Positions 1 to 14,300 of a stretch of DNA of 64,000 nucleotides are shown here, piece after piece; position 1 is the first letter of the stretch; each line of letters begins with the position of its first letter. The notes under the pieces are model-generated. The model made no database searches. It was not told the DNA's origin and saw nothing but the letters and a program-made list of their open reading frames with translations. The stretch covers positions 2,473,550 through 2,537,549 of the forward strand of contig VFFE01007631.1 of NCBI GenBank assembly GCA_008921705.1, read 5' to 3'. A program made the position numbers and the translations under genes. This DNA comes from Burhinus oedicnemus. Lineage: Eukaryota > Chordata > Aves > Charadriiformes > Burhinidae.

Positions 1-3000
1 TTTATAGCCATTCAGCATTTTTGTTATGTAGTATATGTACTGTAGTGGCATGTTTTTAATCATTCACCCTGTCTCCTCCATGCTTCCAGGCAGCCTTTTT
101 TTCCACCCTCATTCTAGCAGCTCTCTTGGGCTACCTACTCATTCAGAAAGTATTAGGAATAGATTCTCAAACCATTTGACAGAGTGTTGTTATCACTCAA
201 GAAACACATCAGAAACAATTTTTAGAAGCTTATTTCATGAGATGAAAAGCCAAGGAGTGAGCTATTTATCCATGACTCCTTCAGTCATTTTAGTAATTTC
301 TCATTGTAATACAATTTGAGTAAGGTGATGGGAGCAGATTAGTAAAGGCCTCTAGCCATACTCAAAGAGTTAAAAAATAATCCAAGTAATAAACTGTATT
401 ATAGGTATATCCAAGTCTGATCACAGTATAGGGCCAAGGGCAGCTATTAAGAGACATCAGGCTTTGAGGTTAATACACTAGAAAGGTGGTAAATCTTCAC
501 CTCTCTGGCCATGTCTACACCATCTCTTGGTGGTGGCCACCTGTGAAATGCAGAAAGTCTGCAAGGAAGGGGATGGGGGTTCAGGGCAGCTGTGTTTGCA
601 GCTGCCCTGAAGACACAGGTGTCTCAGCCTCCATCCTCAACAAGCAGGAGCAGTCCTTCCTATGCCTCTCCTGCCCTGCCCTATCTGGGGAAAAGTACCT
701 GGACATGCTTTGCCAAGGATGGACCCCAGGGGTAGCTTGTACTGGGAAATGCAGAGCTAAATAGCAGCAGGTGGATACCTCCGTACCTCAGGAAAGGCTC
801 TGGCTGTGCAAGCCTTTTGGTGGGAGCTTTCTGCTGAAGAACCTGATTGTGCCATGGGTTCGGTGCCTCCCGATGAGCCCTGTGGCTGAGAGGAAAATGA
901 GTAGGTTCCTCAGCACCTTTTGGGGCTCGAGGCAATCTCTGCCAGCTGAACACTACACGGCGAGTAAAGGCATCCCTAGGGAATGGGGGGTCTCCTTCTG
1001 CCTGGCAGGCGAGTTGCCAAGCTGTGGCCGAGCACCAGCAGCAGTGGCTGGGTGGTTTCTGGGCCTCGATTGTAACCCTGGTGCCTCACGGTGCCCCACC
1101 AGCCCTGCGAGGGCTGCTCAGGGCTCTGCCCCAATGCCACCCCTCCTTCCCCCCCTGCTTCAGCTAGCCACAACACTGGGCACCACGTGGATTTGGGGAT
1201 TATGAGGCTGTGCAGCTACTGGACTCCTTAGGGTAGGTAGTAAAAATGTGCAGAAAAACATCCCCTTGCTACAGCACACCCTGGGTCGGTCCCAATTACT
1301 GCTGCTGGCAGGGCCCCCCCAGGACCCCTCTCCCGCATGTGCCCAGCCAAAGACTAAGCCTGCTGTTTCTTTTTCATCTTCTCTTTGCTCGCAGTTTGGG
1401 TTCTCCTTCCATTAAAGAGAGGATTCAGTGGGTAGGGATGCATGAAAAATTAAAATGTGTTATTACTTATTCCCCTTTTGAACCGTTTCCTTCCTTGAGG
1501 GTTATCTGCTTCTTAACTCTACCTGGTGACAGGGGCGCATTGTGCGTTGCTTTCATTAATCTCCATCCCACGCAAACCTCACTGCTCAGGGAGGTTATCA
1601 AAATTAAAATATCAGGCTTTTGTCTGAAAACGTTTGCTTACCCATTATCACACCAAGGATTATGAGAGTTGAAAGAAAGGCGAAGATCGGTGAGGGGTGG
1701 GAGAGGGAGGGACAAGAATTTTTACACAGGAAGCGGAAAATAATTTTTTTTTAATTGGAAAATGTGGTGATAAAATCACAAAATTAATGAAGTGAGAGAG
1801 CTCAAGGTCAGTGCAGTACCTGAAGATACTTTAAGCACATTTTCTAGCTTGGTTTCTTACGAAAACAAGCCAGCCTGTGCACATCTGTTTGCTTTACCGT
1901 TCCCCTCTCCATGATTTTCAAACTGGTTGGCAGATTTCAGTCACACCTGAGAGGGGTGGAGGTTTCCTAAATAAATTAATTTCTCCCCTTTCATAAAATA
2001 GCCACCGGCAGAGATATGGGGCCAGGCTCAAGAAATCGTGTTTTTTTCCCAACTCACTTTGGATGCTCTTAACTCGAACTTTTAAATCGTGCACAGCACC
2101 CTGCGCGTTACCACTAAACCCTCTGTGGGAGGGGGGCTGTGAGGGAGAACAGGGCTCGTTTTATAACTAATGGGGTTGATTATAACTAAAGGAGCAGTTA
2201 ATAGCTGAAGGGGAAATACTCTCTTGTAGTTCAGTTAAAAAAGTTGCTCAAGCAACAGAAACAAATCCGCTGGAAAGTCGATTTCATTACTTCTGCGGCT
2301 CATAGAGCTCCTCAGCTTTGTTAACGTTACGACACACCAAGCTAAGGACAGCCTCGTAAATGACCTGAAGAACTGAGCTTGGAAATGGGGAGCTCCTGCC
2401 CTGTGAGTGGCTCCAGGAAAACGAAATCACCTCGTCCACGTTTTTGCTCCGCATTTTCGCTCGCTGACAGGTTGGCACCAACGCTGGTGTGGAAACCTCA
2501 CAGGCGCCTGGGGGCCACGCTGGGCTTGCTGCGTGCTGCCCTGCTCTGCTCCTGGGGACGCTGGGGGGTGCGGGGTTTGCTTTCAGGTCCCCAAACCACT
2601 GCAAGTGCAAAGCCAAAGGCACAGGCTTTCCCAAGGGGGAAACGATGGGTCCTCCACAGTGCCTTTGCAGGGGCAAGGCCACCACTTAGCAAAAGCAAGC
2701 ATGTGCATGACAGATTATGAATAATTGATTCTGGTGACAGCGATTCATAGATGTGATATCACCACTGGGTGCATTAGGATGCTGAGCATCCTCTGGGGGA
2801 TATTAGGAGTTAGACGACCCAGGGAACTCAAAGATATTAATGCATAATTTCTTTTATGGGGGAAATAAGAAACTAGAGCAATCCATAAAATTCTGATCAT
2901 ATTCCATTTCTTTTGTTGTGTCTCCCTCAAAAGGGTGTTCCAGTGGAGTCATTATATTCTTATATAAAAATATCAACTTTCCACAGGGAACATTTTTGTT

Positions 3001-4784
3001 TGTGAGCAAAATCCAAAGTCATTGTACCTTAAATTAAAAGCTAAGTCTTTTTAATTATTACAGCTCACTGAAGCAGGAGTCCAAAAATAACAGGTAAATC
3101 AAAAAAGAGAAATGCAAAAGGCAAAACAGCCCACTGAGCTTCATTCAGTGACTGGGAAACAGCTTGAATCCTGGTGCTCAAAGGATGCCTCTGCAGTTCA
3201 GTCTTGTAAAATCTCACACTCTCCTAACCCCTAAACCAGTAGCATGTCCTGCAAGAGTACCTCTCTCTGTAGAGGGGATTTGGTGGTGATATCACCTGCA
3301 GTGCCTGGCTGCTGGATGCTTTCTGAGGCTGAAAACCTCTTTTGATGCCAGCCTTTCTCTCCTCTTTAGCGGATATTCTTTGCTCTCCTTTTTTTGAGTG
3401 AGTTTCTTTTGTTCCTCCTTTTTTCCCTCTGGTTTTGTTCCTCTCCTTTCTCCCCTAAATTGCACAGCTTTCTAGCAGCTTTTATCCTCCTTTTCTTTTT
3501 TTCTTACAGATTTTCAGTGAAAATGAAGAATGCACCTCTTAAGGGAGCAGGGTGCATGAAAAGTTTTCATTTCGCAATTGGATTAACTCTTTGATTGTCA
3601 GATATCCCTCTACATAGCATTTGGGGTAACAGGAATCACAAATTCTGTTCACCTTTACTTCGGACCATCTACTTTGGTAGACACACCTCAAAGTTTCCTC
3701 TTGGCAGAGTGTTTTCTCAGTGATACATCCATGGAAGTATTGCACTAGGTCTCTAAGTATGGGTCATATATAATAAGGTTCTTTTGGTATTATACAGGAC
3801 TTCAGTAGTTTTATTGTTAGATGCTGCTCAACTAGAAGACTCAATAACTGAAGCTTCTTTCTGATAACAGCCCCTTGGGGCTGCTCTTGTGTTTACATTT
3901 GGTAAACTGGGTAAGATTATCATTTACGCCTCCAATCAAAGCAAACTTCTGCCAGAAGAGAAACACTATGTACAGAAACACTTCAGAGGTGTTGTTCAAG
4001 GTAGACTTTTATATCACGTGCAGTACATGAAACCTCCTTCCTCCAACCTCTGCCCGAAGGAAGGCTATTGGGGTGGCAGCTTCAACAGTCAGGGAAGGCT
4101 GGCACTAAGGCCAGTGGTGCAACCTAAATTCAACCCTCCCATCCATTACGCTGCAGTCACTGAGTCCATGGTCACGCACTGACCTGAGCGAATAAGCAGA
4201 GACCAGAGGGGTAACTGGGTTATTGGGGATTTGCCGCAGAAGCTGCAGAAGCCTGAGAGATTGGGGCTGCGCCCAAAAGGACAAGGAAGGACAATCTAGC
4301 TACAGCTGTTTGCATCACTGCCGGGGACTTGTGCCTTGGCAGCAGATACGCAATTTCAGATAAATATCTCTTTTTATCAGTGGAGCATTAGCTACCACAT
4401 AGTGAGAAAGAGAGGATGTCTATATTTCTTAGCCCTGAGAGCATGGTTATTTGGCTTGTAGGCTTTTTTTATTTCCTGAAATACAAGTCACAAAGACTGT
4501 GAGCCAACACAACACAGAAGCATAATCCGTAGGGATATATCTGTGTACACATTATTAAGCATTAAAGGTAAAGTTAGACTAGCAATAACCCCCCAAAAAT
4601 GCATTGTGATTGAATCATTAATTTTAATAATAATAATAATAACCAGCACAATAATTTTGATTCCTTTTTTCCTTTCACAAGGCTCTTATTACTTAGTGTG
4701 AGAATCATCAGAGAACTAGAAAACATGACCTGCAACGGAAGATTGAACTAATTGGTTCTGTGCAATCTATGGAAGAGAAAATGA
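1..4784. other. Non-coding stretch, no gene recognised
   Basis: No coding exon or RNA gene is supported here. Base composition varies: about 500-1350 and 2380-2690 are GC-richer, and short frames are open on both strands at once there, which is what GC-rich non-coding DNA does. The rest is AT-rich. A pyrimidine-rich stretch lies at about 3350-3510, and a (TAA)n run lies near 4624-4642. The translated frames show no domain, signal peptide or family motif that I recognise. Confidence 0.7.
4624..4642. repeat. (TAA)n microsatellite
   Basis: About six consecutive TAA units, read directly from the sequence, sit in AT-rich DNA roughly 150 bases upstream of an old CR1 tail. Confidence 0.85.
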
Positions 4785-5097
4785 AGCAGAGATATGGTAA
4801 TAGTTTTTAAATACATAAAAGGCTGCAGCAGAGAAGAAGGGAGCCTTCCGTTTTCTGGATCCATAGTGGATAAGGCGAAAAACAGTGGGCTTTATCTGTG
4901 GCAAAAAAAGATTCTGGCAAGACATCAGGAAGCACTTTGGCTCAGTTAAGGGCAGTAAAGCCGAGGAATAGCCCACTTGGGGAAGGTCCATCTGTAGGGT
5001 TTTTAAAGAAGAGGTTAGAGAAATGTCCATCAGGTTGTTTGGCCTGCTGTGGGTGACATTTTAAAGTCTCTTTCAGCAATCTTTTCTGTGATTCTAC
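4785..5097 (+). mobile_element. Old, degraded CR1-like LINE 3' fragment
   Basis: The stretch follows the layout of a CR1 3' end in sense orientation. A segment resembling the RT C-terminal coding end (TTTTTAAATACATAAAAGGC) is followed by a 'gggtttttaaagaagaggttagag'-type segment, then a close variant of the CR1 terminal octamers (TCTGTGATTCTAC) near 5084-5096. Similarity is patchy and no frame stays open, so this is an ancient copy, clearly older than the three other CR1 copies in the window. It may belong to an older CR1 or L3-like subfamily. The left boundary is approximate. The family call rests on recalled consensus structure, not on an alignment. Confidence 0.65.
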
Positions 5098-8000
5098 ATT
5101 TTACATGTATTTATGAAGACTGTTTATGTGACAGAAAGCCTCCTGTCTCACAACATTGCACTTAATGACAATTCTGTTGTTGGCATCACAAAAGGATTGG
5201 ACCTTCCAAGAGCTGAGTACCAATGTGTGGATTAACATTGCTGAATGTTTTTTTCTTCTTCATGTGTGTCAGGTCTTGCTTCATCTTAAACTCATGGGAT
5301 AATACTATGGGTGAGTGATGTGTAGTACACTCATTGAGTATAGAGGCCTCACAAGCCAGATACCAGAAGAAGAAAGCATATTAATAATGTGGTAAGCACC
5401 TCAGGAGTATGCGGCAATTCAAGCACTTGCTAACAGCGGCATTTTATATGAACCCAGTACCATTGCTCTTGTTGGCAACATCAGGGATCAAATGTGTAAT
5501 CGTATTTTGTAAATACCACATTACATGCATTTGTAGAGTTCCCCTGCTACCACAGGATGACCTAGGGGCACCAGGCAAAAGCAACCTCCTGTACTATGAG
5601 ATGCAATAGAAATCTAGCAGACTTCTGCAAGGTCACACAACAGCTTTATACAAGGAGGTTGAGAGAAATGTCATGACCAGTTTAGTGTACAAGGGGGAAG
5701 GCAGTTGGTATGTTTCCATCAGCTATTTTAAACTTTTAGATATTTAATTTTAAAGCTTCGAATTCTCCCTTGAGAGAACCAGTGTTTCTTTGCAGACTCT
5801 CTAAGTGACTTGGGCATCTAAATGAGCTCCTAAGTTACATGGTATGAGAACCTCCCTGTGTAATTACCCTGGCATTTGTCTGCAGTGCTGTGTTTAACAT
5901 CCCCACAGATGAGCAATAATTTCCTGAATCCAGAACTGATGATCCTTGAACTTCAGAGAAAGTTGGATCAGTGGCTGGATTTCAGTGACGTGGCTCACAG
6001 CCAGTTTCTGGTCAGATCAGTGCAGCTCCTAGCCGAACTATCTAGAGGCATGATCTTAGTCTCTTGCTGTCCAGTGACAGCTTGTTGATGGGAGAAGCTT
6101 GCAAAAGGAATATTAACTAGTTATAAAACCTGAGTCTTTCTGTCCAGCCTTGATTCACTTGCATTTGCTATTTCTCATATGCCTGGGTTATGTGATATAT
6201 AAATGTGATATACAAAGCATTTGAGCTACCTGTTATATAGCATGCACCTGGTTTGTGATGGACAGCTACTCTTTGTAACCGCAAGTTGATTAGGGACCAG
6301 TGAATGGCCAGCTGATGCGCAGGCAGAGCAGCTGTAAGTACGCGTTTCTCAAAAGAACAGTAATAGAAGAAAGAAGAGGTATTTGCGTTTCACACAGCTC
6401 CTACCTAGGAAAGCCATATGTGAGTTTGATAAACGGGGAAATCTGGAAGCACAATGAGCCCTTGCAATGATTCATCTCTCTATTAACATGACGGGTAATG
6501 AAATGCCATGGTGGGATAACAGTCCAAGAGCCCGTTTGTAGCAAACTCATTTGGCAGTGATTCTTCGCAGAGTCAACACCATGTAAGAGCCCAACAGGCA
6601 GAAATCAGTGCATGAGATGAGCATATTAACCTCTCATCTCTTGCTGATTTACAGCACTTCACAGTCGTTCTAGCAGAGACACCTACAGCTTCCACTTCTT
6701 AAATATTTAGGCAGGAAAACTTCCTAGGCAGAAATTTCCACCCCAAGGTTTAAAGCACATCAAAAGCCCACATCTGCTCTGCATGGATGTGAGAGTGAGG
6801 TTCCCTCACACAAAGGTTTTTGGAAGCTATTAAAAGAATCCCAGCTTTTAGCCACAAAATAAGCTGGTGTTCAAAGTACTTAAGCACATACCTCAATGAC
6901 ATTAGTACGTGCTTAATGTTAACCCCTTTCCTGGCCTTAATTGGTGCCTTTTCCTTTGTATTTTTTTTATAGCTAAATCAAGGCCTGCTCCACAGCCCTG
7001 CAAGGTAAACGGAAGACTCCTACTGATTTTGGTGGGATCTTGATGGCAGCCTCGCTTGCTTTATCTTTAGTCACGACAACATTAGCTTTAATATCTTTAA
7101 ATACTGTGTGTGCCAACCCTTACTTTCATTTTCTGCTACCTCTGATTGATCTACATGGGGATTTGCTGTCATCTGTGGATAACTGATGGACCTTCCAACA
7201 AAATTATATTCCTTGGCTCTTAACCGTCAAGAAGCTTCATTTCTCCCGCTCATTATTTGAAAGGTTTCCAATTCAGGCAACAAAGTAATTAAAGGCACTG
7301 GATTTAACATTGACTGTAACAGGACTATCCATCCAAATTTGACTTACATTACCTAATTTTGATTTTTCCCTGCAGAACATTTACAAGGCCAGGCAGGTGT
7401 ATTATCTCTGCATACCATTCATTATCAAGCATGACTGGAACAGGTGGCAACATACTGATGTGTGTTTAATGGAACAGACGTTCGAACGCATATTTCAAAA
7501 CTGGGCAAATGATTTCCTTTGTAACACTGTCACATCATGAGCAGTGACAATTTCAGGAATATGCTAGCTCATCCCAAACTATGTCTCACTTTCATGTCTA
7601 GCATCTGCCGACTGGTATTTTATTTTTCAGATTTTTGCAGTCTTTGCTGATGCCTGCTGTCCGTGCTTGGCTGTCCATGCTTGGAAAAATGAAATGAGAA
7701 GTCTTGGTATGTAACTTACTTGCTTTGAACCAGCAGCATGTGGCCCTGCCTGGACTGAATGACCCCTGCATGACTGTCACCTTAGCTTTCTGGACCTTTC
7801 AATCCACTAGCATTTGAAGCCAGTGGTAGCTGTATTTATCTCCTATGCTCAGCGCCTGATCTGGAAGTCAGCCTTGTGCCAATGTGCTTCTGCATGCCTG
7901 GGGAGACTACCTGGTTTCAGAGACAGTCCAAATGGCTCCAGCTGTGGATGGGAGCATCACTGTGTCATTTCTGCTTACAGGGGACCCACTCAGTTCATGT

Positions 8001-10779
8001 GACCTCTTCAGAAACATGTCATTCCCCTGGCCATGTGCCTTCCTTCTCCAAGGCAAACGTGGAAAAGAATAGAAGTGCACAAGAAGTGGAGGCTTATTAA
8101 CACTGTTGACATTAGATGTGTCTGATATTTAACCTGAGTGTTGGTGGCCCAGTTCTCTACATAATGAGAGGAAAGAGGTGTGCACCTCCAATGTAGAACA
8201 TCAAAGTGAAATGCCCAAAGCACTCTTTGGTAGATGTTATAAATGCTTCTTCAAGATTTCCATGCTTACAGCTTTTTAGCTTTCACTCAGCCTAGCGATG
8301 CCCAAGTCTGTAATCCTTCAGACCCAGATCCAATTTTCACTCACTTCAACAGCAGCAAGCTAAAACCCTTAGAGAGTCTCATTGGTTTCAGCAGAATTAT
8401 TCAAGTCTGTGTAACACAAAGGTTGAGCTCCTTTCTTAAAACAAGCACAACTAATTTTGGTCCATTTAAATTCCGAGTCCTTCATGGGTCTGAAAGTTGT
8501 AAGGGAAAAGACTTTTCCAAAGGCACCCACTTTCACAGGGAGGGCTGCACAACAGCCTGTGTGCCTGCTGCAGATCACACTGAAGTCAATGACCGCTCGT
8601 CTGCCTTAATGTTACATCCAACTGCAAATCTCTAGCTGACTTGAAACCACAAATAAAGTGTTTTATTTTATTATTGCAGAGGCATAAGGAATTTTTTATT
8701 TAACTGAAAACCAAAAATATGTGAAATTATAACTATTATATAAGTCAGTTTTCATAACTGCAATACTCAAAACTGTTTAAACGAGCCAAGGTATTTGTAG
8801 TAACTGACCTAATTCTTGAAACCAGGGGATATTTTTAAAATGGAAATGTAATTAGATGTAGCTAGAAGACGTATATTTAACCAATATCAGATATTTCAGA
8901 AATAGAGTTATTTGTAATTCTACGTTTTAAGTATTTCTTGAATCCTTTGAACTTTATTGTCAAATAAGTAGAAAGTTAATTAAGCGATTTCCTTCAGAAT
9001 CAGGTCACAGAGTGAGTTAAAACAATACAATTTATAAAGCAATATCCATTGACAAACTCCTCATAGCTCTGAAATCTTACTACCACAGAATATTGGCAAT
9101 ACTTTTAACTACATTTAATCCTTCCTTTCACTTGTGACTTTCGTTTTGCCTAATCGTGTTTCCACTCTACTAGCATAGTCACCACATGTATTCAGAAGCT
9201 GGTAGGTGTCAAAAGAAATGTCAAAACATGGTACAAATTGGTTTTAGCCTGCCTGAAACTGATGGAGGGAGTGGGAACATGAGGCATTTTGAGCAGTATG
9301 GGCGAGTAAAAAAGAAAAATTCTGCAGAAGAATCAGTGACCATTGGGCAAGTTGGGTAATACATGGACCGAACGCTCCAAATACATAAAGGAAAGGTTCC
9401 GAATGACAGAGATTTTATTAAACTGTAATGGAGATAGCCCTTTATTTTGCTTTTGTAAGCTGGAAATGAGTAAAGACAAAAGAGATTTTCTTGGGTGCAA
9501 AGACTGAACAACTGTTTCATACGGGCGTGCTACTATTTCCAGCTAGCTATCTGCCTGAAGGAGCCTAATCTGGGCAGGCTGACAGCGTTTAGCACCTATT
9601 TCCTCTACAGCTGTCACTCATCAAAACTTCTGATCTTTAACTTCATGTCTAAACACAAGCACACTCAGCTGGTTCAAGACATTTAGCTCTGATGCTTTGG
9701 AGTAGTTTCAAAAATACTCATAAATAGACAAAGAATCAAACAAATGCAGCAGAACGCTAACCTAGAAGGAGAAATGTTTGGTCAGATCCTCTTTTTTACA
9801 TGTTGCATGTAAACTGCTTCCTTGAATTTCTTCTGGATTCGGGAGTGGTGCAGAGATGATGATCCCATGTGAAGAAAATAGCTAAGAAGGTTTGGAGGCA
9901 TGTGAAAAAAACTTTGCAGAATTGTTTATATCACCTTCAACATTAAAAAGTAAATTGACCTATTAATAAATGCTAATCAACTTTAACCGTCTGACTGGTG
10001 ACTTAAGTGATCTTTTATTCACAGACATGAAGAAGAAAAAGCAAGAGGTTGAGAGTTAGTGAGCTGCTTCCATGCAGCTTCTCGATAATCTTTGGAAACT
10101 CAGAAGCAATTGGGAGAAAAAACTTTTAGTTCATTCCTCTCTCTTTGCAGTTACTTGGTGATGCTCTGGACACAATCAGTATTTGGATGATGTCCTTATC
10201 TCAAGCTTCGTGCAAACCATAGAGCCCCTCCTTAGAAAACTGCTCTATCTTTTAGGTACTTGTTTTTCCGCTAGCTCTCATGGGCTTCACTCAAGGAAAA
10301 CTCTCCATTTTGCCTGGCAAAGACTGGACTGATTACCCCCAATTACTGGAAATTTATTTAGCAACCAAATTACATCAGCAAACACCCAAGCAATAATTCT
10401 TTAATCCTGACTCAGTCATTTTATTCTCTAGGAAGGTCACTATTATAAGCAGTTGACTGTAACTTGTGTGGTTTATTTTCTCCATGGCTAATTCATTAGC
10501 TAAAATGCCCACCTTTATTCACTACACTTCAAACAAACTAGGGATTAGTTGGTTCCTGGGAAGCGCAGGTCTGACCCCATGTGCTGAACATGAGGCTCAC
10601 ACAGATGATTTGTTGCAGTGTTGGCTGCCCAAATGTTGCTGGCAGCTTGCTTACTGCAAGTTGTTTGTCTCAGTTACTTGATCACAATGTACCTGCCAGG
10701 TGATAAACTGATTTAAATGGGCATATTGCACGACTCCGCAATATTCGCAAGAGTCTTTTCAGAAAAAAAATGAATACAT
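5098..10779. other. Non-coding AT-rich stretch, no gene recognised
   Basis: This is AT-rich DNA with only short, unremarkable open frames. One frame at 5876-6088 begins shortly after two AG acceptor-like sites, but it has no recognisable homology and no convincing donor. No repeat of a family I can name is visible. Old repeats decayed beyond recognition by eye, or conserved non-coding elements, could be present and would need an alignment to see. Confidence 0.65.
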
Positions 10780-11330
10780 AGCACACCACCTCTTACCCTC
10801 AAGAAAAAGACCTGACTAGACCCAAAAGACCCAACTAGTCAAAAGGCAAAGTCAACCATGAAGGACTCAGCCAAAAAAAGCATAAGATGAGAGCTGTTGA
10901 CCTACCTCAAGCTGGGAATCCCAAGGCAAGGATGTATCATACTGACTAACAGCATGCCATAAATTTCACTGCCCATATGGCACAGCAAAGAAACTTTGTG
11001 CTTGCCCTCCCTTGTTTTCGAGCAAATAGGTATACATGAGCACTCAAATCATTCCGTAAACCGAGTAGCCTATAAAGTGGGGTAGGAGTATACCTCAGTT
11101 AAACAAACCTAGCTGATGCGCAATGGCAAGGAGAGTCTGGACTGTCTGGTCCAGAAGGTCATATACAGCAAGAAACTTGGTTCTCCACGGCAATGTAATT
11201 GTCCGTGATATATTCTCACTTGGTCTCAGAGATCCTTCTCAGGTTCACACAGAAACAGTGTCTTCATAGGGGTCACGTTTGGCGTGAGGTACAAGTAGGT
11301 GTTTTTGAGGAAGGGTAACGGTGCAATGCT
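10780..11330 (+). mobile_element. Possible decayed LTR (unclassified)
   Basis: A compact block carries a core-promoter-like TATA box (CCTATAAAGTGGGG, near 11070-11084). It is followed by about 200 bases with the feel of an LTR R-U5 region, ending near TCTCAGGTTCACACA, with a TTTGGCG motif just beyond that could be a weak primer-binding-site remnant. I could not define a matching TG start, a CA end or a target-site duplication, and no internal coding region follows. It could equally be a cellular promoter. Boundaries are estimates. Confidence 0.3.
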
Positions 11331-14300
11331 GGATGGTGGCTGGACCCTCCCCTCCACTGCCTTGCCTTCTCCCAAAGCCTGTGCTGTCCAGCGGGAGCCT
11401 CTGTTAACGCAACCACTTGTCCCTGGCTCTGCTGCTTCCCTTACAAACAGGGGCCATAGATACTAAGAGCATTCAGCTCACATAGATAAAACCTAAATTC
11501 AAAGAGCAAAGTCTGTCAGACTGAATAAAACCGGAGGCTGTCTCAGCGCATAAGCGTGGCTGTACCTTTGCCCAATTTACAGTACATTTTGAAATGTACT
11601 TAAATAACAGTCTTTTTCACTGCAGTCAGTTATAATGGTCATTAGAGTACTCTGCATCAGCTTTCCTTGATGCTCTCATGAGCCTGAATAGTAGCAATTT
11701 ATTACCCACGGGGCCATGCAGCTTCAATCTCCAGTGGCACAATGAGATTTCTTTCATTACTACAGAGACATTTCGGTATGTTCATTCACCTTCCCCGAAG
11801 ACAGCAAGACTGCCCTGGTGAGAATGAAGTACACAAATGTTCCATGCTGTATGATACACCTACCAAATTTTCGTCTGCTATTTTGCAGGATTTAGAAACA
11901 GAGCAAAGCATTTTGTGACACCTGACAGTTTTTGCAAGGGCTGATCTGTACCTTCACTGCACCTTTGTGCCTCCAACAAGCTGGGTAACATGAGGGGTCT
12001 AGTTATGTCTTTCCTAGCTGAAGCAAAACCAAAAAGGACGCTCTGGAAAGCAAACACCTTTTATGTTCTCTGAGTGAGACAAGGGTCACCAATGCAGCAG
12101 AGCAATTTCTAACCCAAGTGATACATCTCTTGTGACATCGTTGGTGACTCACACCTCCTTAAAACCAATGCTAGATGGTCTCTGCAGTCTTGTAGGTAAG
12201 CCGAGTGCTGGTGTGGCGTGTTTTTCTGAGTCATCCACTTTCTGTAAAAACTCTGCCTACATTTGAACTGTTTATTTAGGATGCATCCCGACTGTAGACA
12301 AAATGTAAATGAATTTCTTTTTCTTCAGTCAGCCTGTTCCACAATCAAAATCTTATTGCTCCATTCTTAAGCCTTTCAAACAAAGCAGAGACACTGCAAC
12401 GTGAGGTTCACCAATAGTATTCCCAAAGATTCCCAGATTCTTCCAACAAATCAATGAATACCCGAGTGATTTATAAAAGGGAAAACACTATTATTAAAAC
12501 ATTGCAACTCATTGGAGTTTTATTCTTTAGGACTGAGAGGTGACTGAATAATGAGTCAGTCATAAAGTTTGTGGCCTGTGCTAAAATCAGACAGGGATGA
12601 GTTGTCTGTTCTAATGTACTCATTAGGGACAGAGTAAGTACATCCTGGTATGCTTGAATAGAACAATTATTTTCTGCTGCAATTGAAATGAATTATCAAA
12701 TGCCAAGTGAAAAGCTCTGTTCTGAGTCATCATTCATCAGGAAAGATTTGTTTGCAGCATTATAAAAGTTTGCAAGATCAAACGTTTATATAGGAATGCA
12801 TTCTTCGTGCCAGCAGTCAACACTTGCAGCTCTTTCACACCTGAGTGAAATTTGCTTTCATCTTTGCTACCAGCACTTGGAATATACTTTGAATTGTCGT
12901 TATCAAGATCTAAGATATGGTACTGCTGCATCCACTGGTATTTAGTTCACCCTTTCTGAATTTTCCTGAGTGGCAACGTTATGCAAACCAATGGACTTTG
13001 CAGTGTGTAGCTGCTGGGAACCTCAGCCAGTGTGTCTTGAGGAACTCAGAAGGGAAGCCGTGAGCAAGACACCATTCACAACCAACTGCAGGCCTGTTTG
13101 TAGTAGGTTAGGAAATCCCAACGGACTAAAAACCATCTACTTCTGTTCAAAGGTTAAAGTGACCTTGCCCAGCCAAATGGCAGTGAGGTCTCTGCTCCTC
13201 TCTAAAGGTCATAGCGCAAGCTGGAGTATGTGTGGTGTAAGAAAACAAAATTAAACTCACCCTACCACAGGACATTTATTTTCTAAAGACAAAAAGAAAG
13301 AGCAAAAGCAGGCTAAAAATGAATCATATCAAATTTATCATAGTTCTACTAGATTCCTTCTTATTTAGTTAAAGATAAAGTTGATATTACTGCTGAACTT
13401 ATAAGCTTTATTAAGTAAATTACACTGAAAGATAAGAAACTACAGAAAGTAAAATTAAAAAAAATAGGGCTACATTATACTAATAGAATTAAATCCTGGG
13501 ATTTAACATGTACACTTTAAAATTGTATCAAGTAGAAATAATCAAACTTGTTAATTCATTTCTTCTAGACACAAAATGGCAATTTCTCCTTGGTACACAG
13601 TATATGCACTACCAGAACTAAAATGGTGGATCATTTTGCACCATTTCTTGCATGTGAGGCATATGCAGGCCTGCACGTCTCAGTCACAGGTTTGCGCTCC
13701 CTAGAAAACAGCTTTGACTGACAGGCCTTTCAATCCCTAATAAATAAACCTTATATGAAAAGCACGTACACGTCCTACAGTTCTGCTACTAATGTTTTCA
13801 AGTCACATACCTTCAGGTAAAACCAGGTAGGTACTTCAGAGCCTTCTAGTCAATCTGGCCCACAACTTTAGTGGCCCCTCTGTACTTCCCACATCTTGGC
13901 ACCTCGTGGTCATCCCATTAGCCTCGACTCTCTCCTGTGAGCCTGCAGGGACACTTTGCCCCCCAGCTCTTGCACTGTCCTGCAAGTCTTCGTCTTGCTA
14001 TCTCAGGTGCTTCCTGGATTTCCCACCACAACGTGGCCACCTTTTTGCATGCTTTGCTTTCCACTGCCTCAAATGCTGCTTTGGTGGCTGGTTGACACTC
14101 GCTTTTGCAGTGCCTTTATACTTGCCCCAGAATTTTTCTTTGAAATGAAAGACTCAATGGCTGGGCACTACTTTGTTGCTACAAAGCTTCATTTAGAAAA
14201 TAGTTTGGGGGCAAAGTCTTCAGTCTGTTCCCCACAGCTGTGGGTCCCCCACTTAACACGCTGGCATGCTGTCCCCAAAGAGCCTTCTCAGCTCTTTTCC

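Noticed and set aside
5876..6088. Possible exon after two AG acceptor-like sites
   Set aside because: The translation matches no family I know and no convincing donor closes the exon.
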